In this document: piece by piece, positions 61,713 to 64,000 of the stretch
Numbering within the stretch: position 1 is the first letter of the stretch
How the letters are laid out: every line of letters begins with the position of its first letter
Assembly: GCF_028689785.1 (NCBI RefSeq)
Contig: NZ_JAQVCN010000004.1
Location: 1-64,000, forward strand
DNA length: 64,000 nucleotides
Source of the DNA: Zoogloea sp.
GTDB lineage: Bacteria; Pseudomonadota; Gammaproteobacteria; Burkholderiales; Rhodocyclaceae
Direction of reading: 5' to 3'
Program-made: the position numbers and the translations under genes
The notes under the pieces: generated by a model
What the model saw: only the letters and a program-made list of their open reading frames with translations
What the model was told of the DNA's origin: nothing
Database searches by the model: none

Positions 61713-64000
61713 ATGAACTTCTCCGCCCTATCCATCCGCAACCCCATTCCGGCGATCCTCCTCTTCGCCCTGCTCACCCTGGCCGGCCTGCTGGCCTTCC
61801 GGGGGTCCGGCGTGCAGGACTTTCCGGACATCGAACTGCCCGTGGTCACGGTCAGTGCCAGCCTGCCCGGCGCAGCCCCCGGCACCCTGGAGACCGAGGT
61901 TGCCCGCAAGCTGGAAAACAGCATTGCGACCCTGGCCCAGATCAAAAAGATGTACACCACCATCCTCGACGGAGAGGTGAGCATCTCCATCGAGTTCGAG
62001 CTGGAAAAGAACGCCAACGAAGCCGAAACCGAGGTCCGCGCTGCCGTCAGCCGGGTGCGCTCCGACCTCCCCGCCGACGTGCGCGACCCGGTGGTGGCCA
62101 AGATTCTCACCGCCGGCCGGCCCCTCGGGGCGTGGACCCTCACCTCCGACACCCTCGACGAGGAAGCCCTGAGCTGGCTGGTGGATGACACCGTGACCCG
62201 CCGCTTGCTGGCGGTGAAAGGTGTCGGGGCCGTCAAGCGCATGGGCGGCCTGACCCGCGAGCTGCGCGTGGAGCTGGACGCCGATCGCATGACCGCCCTG
62301 GGGGTCAGCGCCGCAGACGTCTCGCGCCAGCTGCGCAGGGCCCAGCTCGAAGCCCCCGGCGGCCGCGGCGACGTGGGTGGCGGCGAACAGGCCGTGCGCA
62401 CCATCGCCACGGTAGCCAGTGCCCAGGCCCTGGCGGCCATGGACGTGCCCCTGCCTGGCGGACGGAGCGTGCGCCTGGAGCGCATCGCCACCATCACCGA
62501 CACCACCGCCGAACGCCGCTCGGTGGCCCTGCTCGACGGCAAGCCCGTGGTGGGCTTCGAAGTCTCGCGCACCCGGGGCGCCAGCGAGATCACCGTTACC
62601 GAAGGGGTGCTGAAGGCCGTGGCCGAACTACAGGCCGCCCACCCGGAGCTGCGCTTCACCCACGCCTACGACAACGTGGCCGCGGTGCAGGAGAACTTCG
62701 ACGGCTCCATGCAGCTGCTCTATGAGGGTGCCCTGCTGGCCGTACTGGTGGTGTGGTGGTTTCTGCGCGACTGGCGCGCCACCATCGTCGCCGCCCTGGC
62801 CCTGCCCCTGTCGGTGATTCCAACCTTCCTGGGCATGTACTGGTTTGGCTTCACCCTCAACACCGTCACCCTGTTGTCCCTGGCCCTGGTGGTGGGCATT
62901 CTGGTGGACGATGCCATTGTCGAGATCGAGAACATCGCCCGCCACCTGCGCATGGGCAAGACACCCCTGCAGGCAGCCATGGAGGCCGCCGACGAGATCG
63001 GCATGGCGGTCATCGCCACCACCTTCGCCCTCGTCGCCGTGTTCCTTCCAACCGCCTTCATGGCAGGTATCGCCGGCAAGTTCTTCAAGCAGTTCGGGTG
63101 GACCGCCGTGCTCGCCATCGTCGCCTCGCTGGTGGTGGCGCGCCTGCTCACGCCGATGATGGCCGCCTACTTCATGCGCCCGGTGGCCCATGGCGAAGTC
63201 CCGGAAGGCCGCATCATGCGCGGCTACATGCGCAGCATGCAATGGTGCCTGCGCCATCGCCTCCTGACCCTGCTCGGCGCCATCGCCTTCTTTATCGGCT
63301 CGGTGATGCTGATCCCGCTGCTGCCCACCGGCTTCGTGCCTCCCGCCGATCGAGGCCAGACCCTGGTAAACGTGGAGCTGCCCCCGGGCAGTACCCTGAA
63401 GGAGACCTGGGCGGCGGCCGAGACCGCCCGCGCCGCCATCGCCACGATGCCCGACGTGAAGGCAGTGTTCAGCTCCATCGGTGGCGGCGCGGCCGGTGAC
63501 GGCTTCAATCCCGGCGCAGCAGCTGAAGTGCGCCGCGCGGTACTCACCGTCACCCTCAGCCATCGCACCGAACGGCACCGCAATCAGCAGGCGGTGGAGG
63601 TGGAGATGCGCGAACGCCTCGGCGTGCTGCCGGGCGTACGTGTCACCGTCGGCCCGGCCGACTCGGGGGTGAAGATGATCCTGGTGCTCAAGAGCGACGA
63701 CCCGGCCGCCCTGAGTGTCGCCGCCCAGGCTGCCACCCGCGACCTGCGCACCCTGCAGGGGGTTGGCAACATCACCTCCAGCGCCAGCCTGGTGCGCCCC
63801 GAGGTGGTGCTGCGCCCCGACTTCGCCCGTGCTGCCGACCTGGGCGTGACCGCCGACGCCATCGGCGAGACGGTGCGCGTGGCCACCGCCGGCGACTACG
63901 ACGTGGGCCTGGCCAAACTCAACCTGGAGCGCCGTCAGGTACCCATCCGGGTGCGCCTGCCCGATGCGGTGCGTGCCGACCTGGACGCCATCGGCCGCCT
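61713..64000 (+). CDS. RND efflux pump permease (3' end off window)
   Basis: ATG at 61713; open to the right edge for about 762 residues of an expected 1000 or so. N-terminal TM1 (IPAILLFALLTLAGLLAF), first periplasmic domain, then TM helices with LALVVGILVDDAIVEIENIARHLRMGKTP, whose two adjacent Asp residues are the proton-relay pair of RND pumps, and FLPTAFMAGIAGKFFKQFGWT. Probably a multidrug or organic-compound exporter of the HAE1 type; substrate unknown. Confidence 0.95.
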   Translation, partial: MNFSALSIRNPIPAILLFALLTLAGLLAFRGSGVQDFPDIELPVVTVSASLPGAAPGTLETEVARKLENSIATLAQIKKMYTTILDGEVSISIEFELEKNANEAETEVRAAVSRVRSDLPADVRDPVVAKILTAGRPLGAWTLTSDTLDEEALSWLVDDTVTRRLLAVKGVGAVKRMGGLTRELRVELDADRMTALGVSAADVSRQLRRAQLEAPGGRGDVGGGEQAVRTIATVASAQALAAMDVPLPGGRSVRLERIATITDTTAERRSVALLDGKPVVGFEVSRTRGASEITVTEGVLKAVAELQAAHPELRFTHAYDNVAAVQENFDGSMQLLYEGALLAVLVVWWFLRDWRATIVAALALPLSVIPTFLGMYWFGFTLNTVTLLSLALVVGILVDDAIVEIENIARHLRMGKTPLQAAMEAADEIGMAVIATTFALVAVFLPTAFMAGIAGKFFKQFGWTAVLAIVASLVVARLLTPMMAAYFMRPVAHGEVPEGRIMRGYMRSMQWCLRHRLLTLLGAIAFFIGSVMLIPLLPTGFVPPADRGQTLVNVELPPGSTLKETWAAAETARAAIATMPDVKAVFSSIGGGAAGDGFNPGAAAEVRRAVLTVTLSHRTERHRNQQAVEVEMRERLGVLPGVRVTVGPADSGVKMILVLKSDDPAALSVAAQAATRDLRTLQGVGNITSSASLVRPEVVLRPDFARAADLGVTADAIGETVRVATAGDYDVGLAKLNLERRQVPIRVRLPDAVRADLDAIGR

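Overview
The window is chromosomal DNA of a G+C-rich denitrifying Proteobacterium. The best fit is a Betaproteobacterium of the Rhodocyclales (Azospira/Dechloromonas/Thauera-like). This is inferred from gene content: heme d1 genes, norD, SoxYZ with flavocytochrome, a PEP-CTERM-like protein, polyhydroxybutyrate metabolism and many c-di-GMP proteins. No rRNA, tRNA, CRISPR array, complete insertion sequence or replication origin was seen.

Layout. 1-4689: the 3' part of a type I restriction locus, with an ATPase-like accessory gene and hsdR; hsdR carries an in-frame 85-bp palindromic element. 4795-14143: a same-strand series of a MASE1/CHASE hybrid kinase, lutABC (L-lactate oxidation), an HD-GYP protein and a second hybrid kinase. 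14255-19451: housekeeping and accessory genes (ROK sugar kinase, RarD, DUF1840, SprT-like, isochorismatase with a divergent LysR regulator). 19569-22964: a degenerate EAL protein, then norD and bdhA on the opposite strand. 23158-30693: small genes, including two paralogs of an uncharacterised family (one behind a perfect LexA/SOS box), a truncated FAH-type protein, cupins, a MASE2 diguanylate cyclase, trmA, a CheZ-like phosphatase and yjdM. 30829-32769: an ABC-F ATPase. 32859-36408: nirC-F-DL-G-H (heme d1 biosynthesis for cytochrome cd1 nitrite reductase) behind a class II FNR/DNR promoter. 36572-39771: a MarR/aminotransferase pair with two palindromic operators, then two envelope proteins, one aspartic-protease-like.

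39868-49544 is a tightly packed operon: TonB-dependent receptor, YfiR-type periplasmic protein, CHASE8-like hybrid kinase with two receivers and an HPt, a REC-REC-PAS-PAS-GGDEF-EAL protein, and pdxH. It reads as a receptor-to-c-di-GMP pathway with pdxH coupled at its end. Directly after pdxH lies a visibly AT-richer 1.2-kb segment with a PEP-CTERM-like gene and an 85-bp palindromic element. It is bounded by a 23-bp exact direct repeat of the pdxH 3' end, as if integrated there.

50908-55745 is a sulfur-oxidation module: c-type cytochrome, two FccB/SoxF-like flavoproteins, a YeeE/YedE transporter, soxY and soxZ, without soxXAB or soxCD in the window. 56038-58171 carries a Spy-like protein, an AraC regulator and a PEBP-family protein. 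58411 to the right edge is a TetR-controlled RND efflux operon whose pump gene runs off the window.

An 85-bp inverted-repeat element (REPIN-like) occurs three times (2732, 28672, 50453), with one collapsed single unit (36524). No mobilising transposase for it lies in the window.
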